A DNA stretch of 20,861 nt from a virus. The position numbers and the translations under genes are program-made. The notes under the pieces were generated by a model that saw only the letters and a program-made list of their open reading frames with translations, searched no databases and was not told where the DNA came from. Shown here one piece after another: positions 15,507 through 20,812 of this stretch. The DNA lies in IMG/VR virus record IMGVR_UViG_3300042691_011296, positions 1 to 20,861 of that record. One strand, given 5' to 3'. Each line of letters opens with the position of its first letter. The stretch's first letter is position 1.

Positions 15507-16121
15507 CTATTTTTTAATAGCGTTAATAATGCTAGGTAAACTTACATATGAATATTCTTTATGAATTATCGTTGCTATACCTTTTGATTTACCATTTCTT
15601 TGTTTAAGAATTTTAGCAAATTGTTTTTTAATATTCTTTACATCTTTTTCAGTTAATTTAGATTGTGGATGTGAGTCACCTTTTAATACTTTTCTTTTCG
15701 AAAGAGTATCGGATGCTTGTTGTTGTTTTGGATAATCTTTTAAGTGTTTAGGATTAACACATTTTTTATTACCACAAGTATTTGTAATACATCCAGAAGG
15801 AAATTTTACTTTGTGAAGTATTGCTGAATAATTTTTTGGTAATAATTGATTACCATTATTGTCTATAATCCATCTTTTAGGATATAACCAGCAACCATCA
15901 GTTTGCTTAATTACACAATCATTAAATCTATCTTTAGCATTACCAAAGTATTTTTTTAAACCTTTGGAAACTTTCTTTTTAAAATCTTCCTTTTTATTTC
16001 TTTCTGCAATTTGTGTATTAGCTACTAATTTATTATGTGAACTTTTTATTTTTACATCACTCTTAATGGGTGAAGCTTCATCACTCCAATCATTATAATT
16101 TATTTTAAAACGTGTTGACAT
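15507..16121 (-). CDS. HNH endonuclease (free-standing homing type)
   Basis: A 204-residue protein. Residues ~68-130 hold an HNH domain of the phage 'GCW' kind: DGCWLYPKRW (75-84), a His at 103 in SAILHKVKF, then CITNTCGNKKCVNPKHL (111-127). His103, Asn123 and His126 are the probable active-site residues, and the cysteines are probable zinc ligands. It continues with GDSHPQSKLTEKDVKNIKKQ (148-167), the DNA-binding tail that often follows such HNH domains, and a C-terminal helix-turn-helix-like segment. The basic N-terminal 65 residues are not recognised. The start overlaps the ATPase gene end by 17 bases, so it is the last gene of the leftward operon. It may act as a homing endonuclease. A packaging-associated role is less likely because no terminase is nearby. 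Confidence 0.8.
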   Translation of the reverse strand: MSTRFKINYNDWSDEASPIKSDVKIKSSHNKLVANTQIAERNKKEDFKKKVSKGLKKYFGNAKDRFNDCVIKQTDGCWLYPKRWIIDNNGNQLLPKNYSAILHKVKFPSGCITNTCGNKKCVNPKHLKDYPKQQQASDTLSKRKVLKGDSHPQSKLTEKDVKNIKKQFAKILKQRNGKSKGIATIIHKEYSYVSLPSIINAIKK

Positions 16122-17061
16122 ATCTCATACATTTATTTTTCCATTCTTTTGGATAACGAATTATATTAATTGCAATATCTTCTGCTAATCGTAAACTCAA
16201 ATGTAATTTGAGATTTAACTGATTAGCTCTAATCCAATCAATTACCAATCCCATTTCTTTATCAGTAAGTCCTCTACCAAATAGTTGTTTTAATCTTTTA
16301 CTACTTTGTAGTATCTGATAACTTTCTAATTTGTGTTCTACATATACACGTAATAATCTAGGGTGGTCTAATTCCATATCTACATATTCCATTCTATCTC
16401 CTAATGCTTCCCATCTTTTAATAAATGATGGTTCTTTTTTGTTTTGACCATAAACTTTATTACGCCACTTTTGGACTTCTTCCATCATTTTAAAGTTTGT
16501 AAGAATTACTAACTTTGCATCACTTTCAAATTTAGCACCAATGTTTCTTTTACGCAATTCATTATTAAAGTTTGCTTTGGTAAGGTCGACATCTTTAATT
16601 AAATCTCTTTCGGTAGTTGCCATCATAATAGATAAACCTGCTACATCTTTTAAAATACCATCATTATCGTCAGACATAACAACACCCGCTTTATCTAACC
16701 AACCACCTTTTTCTTTACTTCTATTTGCCCAAATATCAGCATATAATGCCCAATTTGAATAGTCTGATTTTCTTACAAGGGGCCCATCTGTAATATCTAA
16801 ATTGATTAACTGCCAGTTATCATCATCATCTTTATCATATTCTGAATTTAAAATATTTACATTAAGGCAACCTGCGTCTTTTAATATCATCTTACCTTCA
16901 AATGATTTACCAATACCCGGAGGGCCGATACAAATTACACCTGTATTAAATCCGTCATATGCATCTAATAATGCCTGTGCATATTCTTCATCTTTTCTTT
17001 CTGCCCATTGGATAATTTGTTTATCGGACATTGCATTCACTTTGTTTACATCTACTGCCAT
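16105..17061 (-). CDS. AAA+ family ATPase, probably for phage DNA replication
   Basis: A 318-residue protein with a clear Walker A (GPPGIGKS, residues 46-53) after a strand GVICI, a Walker B-like strand AGVVMSDDND (125-134), a sensor-1 strand LVILTNF with Asn189, and a following SFIKRWEALGDRMEYVDMEL (212-231) in which Arg216 or Arg223 could be the arginine finger. The C-terminal third is helical (KEMGLVIDWIRANQLNLKLH, SLRLAEDIAINII), like an AAA+ lid. Phage AAA+ proteins of this size act as helicase loaders, DNA repair or replication ATPases. Which one cannot be told here. It is fourth in a leftward operon of small early-type genes, downstream of an iteron cluster. Its start follows the previous stop by 1 base (TAAGATG). 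Confidence 0.78.
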   Translation of the reverse strand: MAVDVNKVNAMSDKQIIQWAERKDEEYAQALLDAYDGFNTGVICIGPPGIGKSFEGKMILKDAGCLNVNILNSEYDKDDDDNWQLINLDITDGPLVRKSDYSNWALYADIWANRSKEKGGWLDKAGVVMSDDNDGILKDVAGLSIMMATTERDLIKDVDLTKANFNNELRKRNIGAKFESDAKLVILTNFKMMEEVQKWRNKVYGQNKKEPSFIKRWEALGDRMEYVDMELDHPRLLRVYVEHKLESYQILQSSKRLKQLFGRGLTDKEMGLVIDWIRANQLNLKLHLSLRLAEDIAINIIRYPKEWKNKCMRYVNTF

Positions 17062-17062
17062 C

Positions 17063-17209
17063 TTATTTATTGTTTAATTGTTTACGAATTTTATGTTGTT
17101 CTCTTAAATACGACTGAACTTTTTCTAATTCAGTTTTAAGATACATTACTTCTTTTTTGGTTTTAATGATTGCTTCTGCTAATCTTTCCAATGTTAATTC
17201 TTTTGACAT
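17063..17209 (-). CDS. Small helical protein, 48 residues
   Basis: On the minus strand an ATG at 17209-17207 opens a 48-residue frame: MSKELTLERLAEAIIKTKKE, VMYLKTELEKVQSYLREQHK, IRKQLNNK. It has heptad-like hydrophobic spacing across nearly its whole length and is basic, so a coiled coil is likely. The stop TAA is 1 base before the ATPase ATG, and 10 bases separate its start from the previous gene's stop. The tight packing supports a real gene in the operon. Function unknown; it could be a partner of the ATPase, which is inference from position only. Confidence 0.68.
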   Translation of the reverse strand: MSKELTLERLAEAIIKTKKEVMYLKTELEKVQSYLREQHKIRKQLNNK

Positions 17210-17219
17210 AATTTTCACT

Positions 17220-17438
17220 TTAAGGATTTAATATTCTTTCCAATGTATTACAAAATACTTTATTATCTCTATCCAAAGGAACATTGGTTAATAATTTAAT
17301 TTCAATCTCTCTAATGTATTCTATAAGTTCTTTTACAGGCATGTTATAATTTACCTGAATTTTTTGTAGATAATGTTTGGACTTTACTAAATCTCTAAAC
17401 GCCTGTAATCTTTCTATCTTTTTGTCTAATTCATTCAT
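17220..17438 (-). CDS. Hypothetical helical protein, 72 residues
   Basis: A 72-residue protein: MNELDKKIERLQAFRDLVKS at the N-terminus, then KHYLQKIQVNYNMPVKELIE, and a C-terminal helix region ending FCNTLERILNP. It is predicted mostly helical with a charged, possibly coiled-coil start. No family is recognised. It is the second gene of the leftward operon, 7 bases from the upstream gene and 10 bases from the small helical gene after it. Size and place suggest an early phage protein. Confidence 0.65.
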   Translation of the reverse strand: MNELDKKIERLQAFRDLVKSKHYLQKIQVNYNMPVKELIEYIREIEIKLLTNVPLDRDNKVFCNTLERILNP

Positions 17439-17445
17439 AACTTAT

Positions 17446-17721
17446 TTATTTATTTTGTAATTCCCATTTAGCTTGCATAACAACTGCATATCGTTGCAAT
17501 TCTTTAGCTTGGTTATAATTTACTTTTAATTTATTTACTATTGTCATCATATCTTCAATTAATATCCAACGAAAATCTTCACATATTTCTACCATTTCAT
17601 TTAAGCAAATTTCATTTCCACTTTTTGACCATAATTTACTATATGCTTTTAGATAAGGTAAATTAATCATTTTCTTTTCAAATTTTTGGTAAGGTAATTT
17701 ACCATTTTTTAACTTTGTCAT
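17446..17721 (-). CDS. Hypothetical protein, 91 residues, first gene of leftward operon
   Basis: A 91-residue basic protein reading MTKLKNGKLPYQKFEKKMIN, LPYLKAYSKLWSKSGNEICL, a helical middle (EMVEICEDFRWILIEDMMTI) and an end with YNQAKELQRYAVVMQAKWEL. It is probably all-helical. There is no recognised motif. It is the first gene after a leftward promoter candidate at 17767-17798, with a 45-base leader. A DNA-binding or regulatory role would fit a first early gene, but the sequence does not show it. Confidence 0.65.
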   Translation of the reverse strand: MTKLKNGKLPYQKFEKKMINLPYLKAYSKLWSKSGNEICLNEMVEICEDFRWILIEDMMTIVNKLKVNYNQAKELQRYAVVMQAKWELQNK

Positions 17722-17766
17722 ATTATAATTTTTTTATATATCCTAACCTTCATTGGTAGGAATACC

Positions 17767-17798
17767 CAAAGATACGACAAATATTTATTCTGGCCATA
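17767..17798 (-). promoter_or_regulatory. Bacteroidota-type promoter for the leftward operon (candidate)
   Basis: Read on the minus strand: TATG (17798-17795), 20 bases, then TATCTTTG (17774-17767). The -7 element fits TAnnTTTG exactly. The -33 element matches TTTG at three of four bases. Transcription would begin near 17760, about 40 bases before the ATG at 17721. Confidence 0.5.
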
Positions 17799-17825
17799 CC
17801 ATTTGGGAACTATTTTGAAAAGTTT

Positions 17826-17988
17826 TTATTGGCAATCAATGACTTGCATATATTCTTTTTTGTAATATAACTAAACCGTTGAAAATCAATCATTTATGCA
17901 ACTAACTGATAATCAATAAGTTATCAAAAAACCTCATAAAACATTGATTTTCAACAAGTTATGCAACTGGTTGATACTCAATGAGTTA
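17826..17988. other. Iteron cluster with inverted repeats: candidate origin or operator
   Basis: Three related ~25-29-base units share a TATGCAA(C/G)T head. Copy A is on the minus strand at 17826-17850 (diverged). Copies B (17895-17923) and C (17960-17988) are on the plus strand and agree at 24 of 29 positions. Copies B and C are also bracketed by a perfect 13-bp inverted repeat: GTTGAAAATCAAT (17878-17890) and ATTGATTTTCAAC (17943-17955). No gene occupies 17722-18025. Repeated binding sites in A/T-rich DNA beside an AAA+ ATPase operon are typical of a phage replication origin or a multi-site operator. The sequence alone does not say which. Confidence 0.6.
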
Positions 17989-18019
17989 GGTTTTGGGGGT
18001 AAAAATGGGGTTTTTTGGG
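17989..18019 (+). other. G-tract series, possible two-tier G-quadruplex
   Basis: Four runs of G on the plus strand (GG, GGGGG, GGGG, GGG) are separated by T/A spacers of 4, 7 and 6 bases, directly after iteron C and just before the end of the leftward DUF4338 gene. In an otherwise A/T-rich gap this is a conspicuous strand asymmetry. It may mark a structure at an origin or a transcription pause for the leftward gene. Confidence 0.35.
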
Positions 18020-18025
18020 TATTTT

Positions 18026-19183
18026 TTACCTACCTACATCTTTTAGGTATTTGTCTTTACAATCATTCCATGTCATACCAATTATGTTTGAATAGAATAA
18101 GGTCTCATCTTTTAATCTATTTTCAGTATGTAGGGTTGTATATCTTTTAATTGCTTTATCTTTCCACCAATTGATTGTGTATTCATCACCATCTGCAAAG
18201 TGTTTGTTTGTAATTAACTTATCTTCTGTAATTTTACCACAAAGATAATCATTACCATTCTGGTATATTGATGCAAAGTATACACCTCTCTTATATCCGT
18301 GATAGTATGAATTACCTTTAATACCACATTCTTTGAATATTAGATTGATTAGATTTTGTTTAGGTCCAGTTTTCAATTGTGATTTTTTATACTTTTCTGG
18401 ATATTTCTCTTTGATATAATCTTTCCAAATATTATAAATCCAATCGTCAGGTTTAATCTTTACTAACCCTGATGAATGTCCTAATCCTTTGAAATGAGGA
18501 ATACTATTATATTGACTACTCCCACCATATAGTGATGTGGTTTCTACTGCAATTAATGTATCGTTATATCTTTCAAACCATTCCTTTCTAAATACAGGAG
18601 ATGTAGTTAGTGCAGCAATCAATTTACCACCTACAAAATTAAACCCTAATGGTTGCGTTGGTACAATTGCAGTTCCAATACAGGTGTTGTTTAACTTACC
18701 ATCCTTAAACTTATTATCCCTACTCCAACCTATAAACTTATCTCTTACACCCAAACTAGATATGTCTGAACCTAATGCAATCACTCCTAACAATTTACCA
18801 CTTACTCTATCTTTGACAAAAGCTTTAATATTTCTACCTGGGTTTGCAGTAAACTCCATAGAACTAATCAACATCCTAACATCAGTCCATTTAGTAGTTT
18901 CGTCTGTAATCTCAACATATGGTTGCAAAGAATTGATTTCTGCAATAGTTAAGTCTTTGTCCATTATATCGGTAGGTCTCCATAGAGTATCAATGTATGA
19001 ATGATATACTGGTAATCTACTCATTGAATTATGTAAGTCATCATTAAACTCACCCCACTTTTTATAGAGTGTGCTTTCTTCAACTGACATGTTATGTAAT
19101 TGATTTAAGTTTTGAATAAGTAATTCTTTATTCTTATCAAAGTTAAATTCCTTTTCTATTATTTCTGTATCCCAAAATTTCAT
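18026..19183 (-). CDS. DUF4338 (DruA-like) protein
   Basis: A 385-residue protein. Residues ~129-235 match the core of DUF4338, the domain of Druantia anti-phage protein DruA: GKLLGVIALGSDISSLGVRD (129-148), KFIGWSR (149-155), NNTCIGTAIVPTQP (165-178), GKLIAALTTSPVF (186-198), FERYNDTLIAVETTSLYGGS (203-222), SQYNSIPHFKGLG (223-235). The family's usual sequence has 'G...F......RD..IGW', then an 'ILP' strand, then 'L.....R...DW...Y......ETF'. Here the 'ETF' position reads ETTSLYG, the variant I associate with phage-encoded members. The biochemical activity of the domain is not established. The gene is alone and leftward, facing away from the DUF6291 unit across a 207-base gap. Roles in phage replication, inter-phage competition or counter-defence are possible (inference). 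Confidence 0.72.
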   Translation of the reverse strand: MKFWDTEIIEKEFNFDKNKELLIQNLNQLHNMSVEESTLYKKWGEFNDDLHNSMSRLPVYHSYIDTLWRPTDIMDKDLTIAEINSLQPYVEITDETTKWTDVRMLISSMEFTANPGRNIKAFVKDRVSGKLLGVIALGSDISSLGVRDKFIGWSRDNKFKDGKLNNTCIGTAIVPTQPLGFNFVGGKLIAALTTSPVFRKEWFERYNDTLIAVETTSLYGGSSQYNSIPHFKGLGHSSGLVKIKPDDWIYNIWKDYIKEKYPEKYKKSQLKTGPKQNLINLIFKECGIKGNSYYHGYKRGVYFASIYQNGNDYLCGKITEDKLITNKHFADGDEYTINWWKDKAIKRYTTLHTENRLKDETLFYSNIIGMTWNDCKDKYLKDVGR

Positions 19184-19236
19184 ATACTACAATATACAAA
19201 TAATTATTGGTTTTGCCAAAAAAAAACTTATTAACA

Positions 19237-19268
19237 TTTGGTGGTTTGAAAAAAGTTTCTTATATTTA
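19237..19268 (+). promoter_or_regulatory. Bacteroidota-type promoter for the structured leader
   Basis: TTTG (19237-19240), 20 bases, then TATATTTA (19261-19268), one mismatch from TAnnTTTG. The 20-base spacing is the same as in the promoter at 19841-19872. Transcription should begin around 19274-19277, just ahead of the first hairpin of the leader. Confidence 0.6.
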
Positions 19269-19274
19269 ATTATA

Positions 19275-19390
19275 TCAAACAAAAAACATATAGTGTTGGA
19301 TACTATATTAAAGATAACGGAAGAAATTCCAAAACACACCCCTGAGAATTATGAAATCCAACTTCATAGTTCAACGGGGTTTTTAATTTT
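19275..19390 (+). ncRNA. Structured leader/small RNA with a kissing-loop pair and terminator-like end
   Basis: Three hairpins follow the promoter. H1: ATATAGT (19288-19294) with ACTATAT (19302-19308), loop GTTGGAT. H2: GGAA with TTCC (19319-19330), loop GAAA, a GNRA tetraloop. H3: a lower stem ACCCC (19338-19342) with GGGGT (19376-19380), an internal loop, an upper 10-bp stem GAATTATGAA (19346-19355) with TTCATAGTTC (19363-19372), loop ATCCAAC (19356-19362), then TTTTTAATTTT running into the ATG at 19391. The 7-nt loops of H1 and H3 are exact reverse complements. H3 has the form of an intrinsic terminator. This could be a stand-alone small RNA or an attenuator of the DUF6291 gene. No known RNA family is recognised. 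Confidence 0.65.
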
Positions 19391-19855
19391 ATGAATACTA
19401 TTATTTACAAAACGCATTTTGAGTTAATGAATACATTGACAGATGCACAGGCAGGTTTACTGATTAAATCAATTGGAATATATTGTACAGGAGTAATGCC
19501 AACATTTAACGACCAATTAGTTCAGGGTATCTTTTTAGGTTTAAGACATGACTTTGATACACAGGCTGAAAACTATGAAAAGAAAGTTAAAGCAAATAGA
19601 GAAAATGGTAAGAGTGGTGGTAGACCAAAGAAACCCACAATAACCGAAGATAACCCACAAAACCCAATGGGTTATTTGGAAACCGAACAAACCCAACCTA
19701 ACCCACAAAACCTTAAAGATAAAGATAAAGATATAGAGAAAGATAAAGATATAGAGAAAGATATAGCTAATAGTACTGGTAGCATATTAACTAATAAAAT
19801 AGCTAGACAAGATAATCTTTCTGAAATACTTGATAATATATTTGGAAATGATTAA
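19391..19855 (+). CDS. DUF6291-like phage protein
   Basis: A 154-residue protein. Residues 1-70 (YKTHFELMNTLTDAQAGLLI, KSIGIYCTGVMPTFNDQLVQ, GIFLGLRHDFDTQAENYEKK) match DUF6291, small helical proteins common in phages and prophages of Bacteroidota and Firmicutes. These usually read 'F..YKSF...I..L..E...EL..AI..Y...G..P', then 'F..I...ID.N..RY'. The following ENGKSGGRPKKP (71-82) is the typical basic link. After it come Asn/Pro-rich segments and a Lys/Asp/Ile repeat (~108-125) coded by a tandem DNA repeat. Members often sit with replication initiation genes, so a replication role is plausible but unproven. The ATG lies directly after the T tract of the leader terminator with no room for a ribosome-binding leader between, which is unusual. 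Confidence 0.75.
   Translation: MNTIIYKTHFELMNTLTDAQAGLLIKSIGIYCTGVMPTFNDQLVQGIFLGLRHDFDTQAENYEKKVKANRENGKSGGRPKKPTITEDNPQNPMGYLETEQTQPNPQNLKDKDKDIEKDKDIEKDIANSTGSILTNKIARQDNLSEILDNIFGND
19721..19768 (+). repeat. 18-bp tandem repeat in the DUF6291 linker
   Basis: AAAGATAAAGATATAGAG occurs twice without mismatch (19721-19738 and 19739-19756), preceded by AAAGAT and followed by a partial unit. It encodes a KDKDIE repeat. As 18 is a multiple of three, copy-number change would alter linker length without breaking the frame. Confidence 0.85.
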
Positions 19856-19872
19856 TAAATTAACTATATTTG
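19841..19872 (+). promoter_or_regulatory. Bacteroidota-type promoter for second structured RNA
   Basis: TTTG (19841-19844), 20 bases, then TATATTTG (19865-19872), a perfect fit to TTTG-N20-TAnnTTTG. The -33 element lies inside the end of the DUF6291 gene. Transcription would begin about 19877-19880. Confidence 0.72.
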
Positions 19873-19877
19873 AAAGA

Positions 19878-20004
19878 TAATATGTTATTATAAAAGACAG
19901 GATTAAAAAATACTTCAACGCTATTCAGCATTACATTATGAAGTTCCTGTTCAACATATTATACAGAGCCGAAGTTTAGAGTGCCATCTTCTTCGGCTCT
20001 TTTT
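19878..20004 (+). ncRNA. Candidate small RNA of ~125 nt, ending in a terminator
   Basis: No gene fits 19856-20087. Downstream of the perfect promoter, ACAGGA (19897-19902) pairs with TCCTGT (19945-19950), and ACTTCA (19912-19917) pairs with TGAAGT (19939-19944), which lies flush against the first pairing, leaving a 9-base A-rich bulge on the 5' side. A small GCT/AGC hairpin is inside. Then comes the terminator at 19965-20004. The terminator's 16-nt loop holds TGCCATCTT (19982-19990), the exact reverse complement of AAGATGGCA at the start codons of the GIY-YIG gene (20085-20093) and of the AAA+ ATPase gene (minus strand, 17064-17056). A small RNA that pairs with these start sites is a reasonable hypothesis. 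Confidence 0.62.
19965..20004 (+). terminator. Strong Rho-independent terminator
   Basis: AGAGCCGAAG (19965-19974) pairs perfectly over 10 bp with CTTCGGCTCT (19991-20000), loop of 16 bases, followed by a T tract (20000-20004). It ends the candidate small RNA and the DUF6291 unit. Confidence 0.88.
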
Positions 20005-20030
20005 ATGCGTTTCATTTTTTTTATTATACT

Positions 20031-20038
20031 TATATTTG
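20031..20038 (+). promoter_or_regulatory. -7 promoter element for the GIY-YIG unit
   Basis: TATATTTG fits TAnnTTTG exactly and lies 49 bases before the ATG at 20088, downstream of a terminator. No good TTTG is found at the expected -33 distance, so the promoter may be weak or need an activator. Confidence 0.45.
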
Positions 20039-20087
20039 GTAATATCAGAAATTATTACTATATTGTATAAACACAAAACATAAAAAG

Positions 20088-20615
20088 ATGGCAAATCAAA
20101 AACAATGTATAGATTGTGGTAAAGTAAAAGACACCACACAATTTAGCAAAAGAACTTCAAGCAAAGATGGTTTACAAAGTAAATGTAAACAATGTAATTC
20201 AAAAGACAATCATAAGTTTAGAACTGAAATCAATCCAGAACACCATGCAAAGTGGCAAACTAATAATTGGGATAGATTTATGAATTATATGAGAAAGTAT
20301 AGAAAGGCTGACAAGACTGGTATTATCTACGCAATCACAAACCCTGAAGGTGAGGTTTATATTGGAATGTCAGAAATGTTTTTGAAAGTTAGAATGATTG
20401 AACATAGAAAACATTATAGACAATACAAAGAAGGTAAACGAGAATCACTTCCAGGTCTGCACGATAGTTTTGACAAGTATGGTGTTATCAATCATAAATC
20501 AGAAATTATTTTAGAATTAGAAGGTATTGATAGAAAACAATTAGAACATATAGAAAGAAGTTTTATTGAAGCAGTAAAACAAACAGGCAAATCATTAAAT
20601 AAAAGAAGTTGGTAA
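20088..20615 (+). CDS. Zinc-ribbon/GIY-YIG endonuclease
   Basis: A 175-residue protein with two domains. Residues 7-36 form a zinc ribbon: CIDC (7-10) and CKQC (33-36), with a KDTTQFSKR segment between, the type found in front of phage homing nucleases. Residues ~76-165 are a GIY-YIG domain: TGIIYAITNPEGEVYIGMSE carries the GIY-like motif (78-81) and YIG (91-93), followed by KVRMIEHRKHY with the probable catalytic Arg (Arg102 or Arg107), and LEHIERSFIEAVK with the probable metal-binding Glu156. Such proteins nick or cut DNA and are usually free-standing homing endonucleases, here in a short operon. The start ATGGCAAAT follows an A-rich leader and contains the 9-base sequence complementary to the terminator loop upstream. 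Confidence 0.85.
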   Translation: MANQKQCIDCGKVKDTTQFSKRTSSKDGLQSKCKQCNSKDNHKFRTEINPEHHAKWQTNNWDRFMNYMRKYRKADKTGIIYAITNPEGEVYIGMSEMFLKVRMIEHRKHYRQYKEGKRESLPGLHDSFDKYGVINHKSEIILELEGIDRKQLEHIERSFIEAVKQTGKSLNKRSW

Positions 20616-20617
20616 TT

Positions 20618-20812
20618 ATGAAAAGAATTAAATTAGGAGACTACGCAGAAGCATTGATACATGTTATCACTTTTGGATTTGGTGGTCGTATTGCAGTCTT
20701 TATTGCAAAACAAATGGGATATGAATCATGTGGTTGCTGTGAGAGAAAGCAGTGGTTAAATAGATTAACAGATAAAACTTACGATGGTGAGTGTAATAGT
20801 ATAAAATTATGA
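20618..20812 (+). CDS. Small protein with a C-terminal Cys motif, 64 residues
   Basis: The ATG at 20618 lies 2 bases after the GIY-YIG stop. It is preferred over the in-frame TTG at 20609, which overlaps that gene. The 64-residue frame reads MKRIKLGDYAEALIHVITFG, FGGRIAVFIAKQMGYESCGC, CERKQWLNRLTDKTYDGECN. It is a known type of small Bacteroidota phage protein: a Gly-containing amphipathic or membrane-active helix followed by a CGC.ERK.WLN motif. Many phages carry one near structural or lysis genes. Its function is not established; the paired cysteines suggest metal binding. The stop TGA overlaps an ATG (ATGA) at 20809. Confidence 0.75.
   Translation: MKRIKLGDYAEALIHVITFGFGGRIAVFIAKQMGYESCGCCERKQWLNRLTDKTYDGECNSIKL

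Noticed and set aside
17722-18025. CRISPR-like repeats in the gene-free gap
   Set aside because: Only two good direct copies (and one inverted, diverged) with short unequal spacing; this fits iterons, not a CRISPR array.
18537-19004. 155-residue plus-strand frame inside the DUF4338 gene
   Set aside because: The opposite strand carries the recognisable DUF4338 protein; this frame has no family features.
19951-20139. Minus-strand 62-residue frame across the terminator
   Set aside because: It runs through a strong terminator and the GIY-YIG start, and has no protein-like features.
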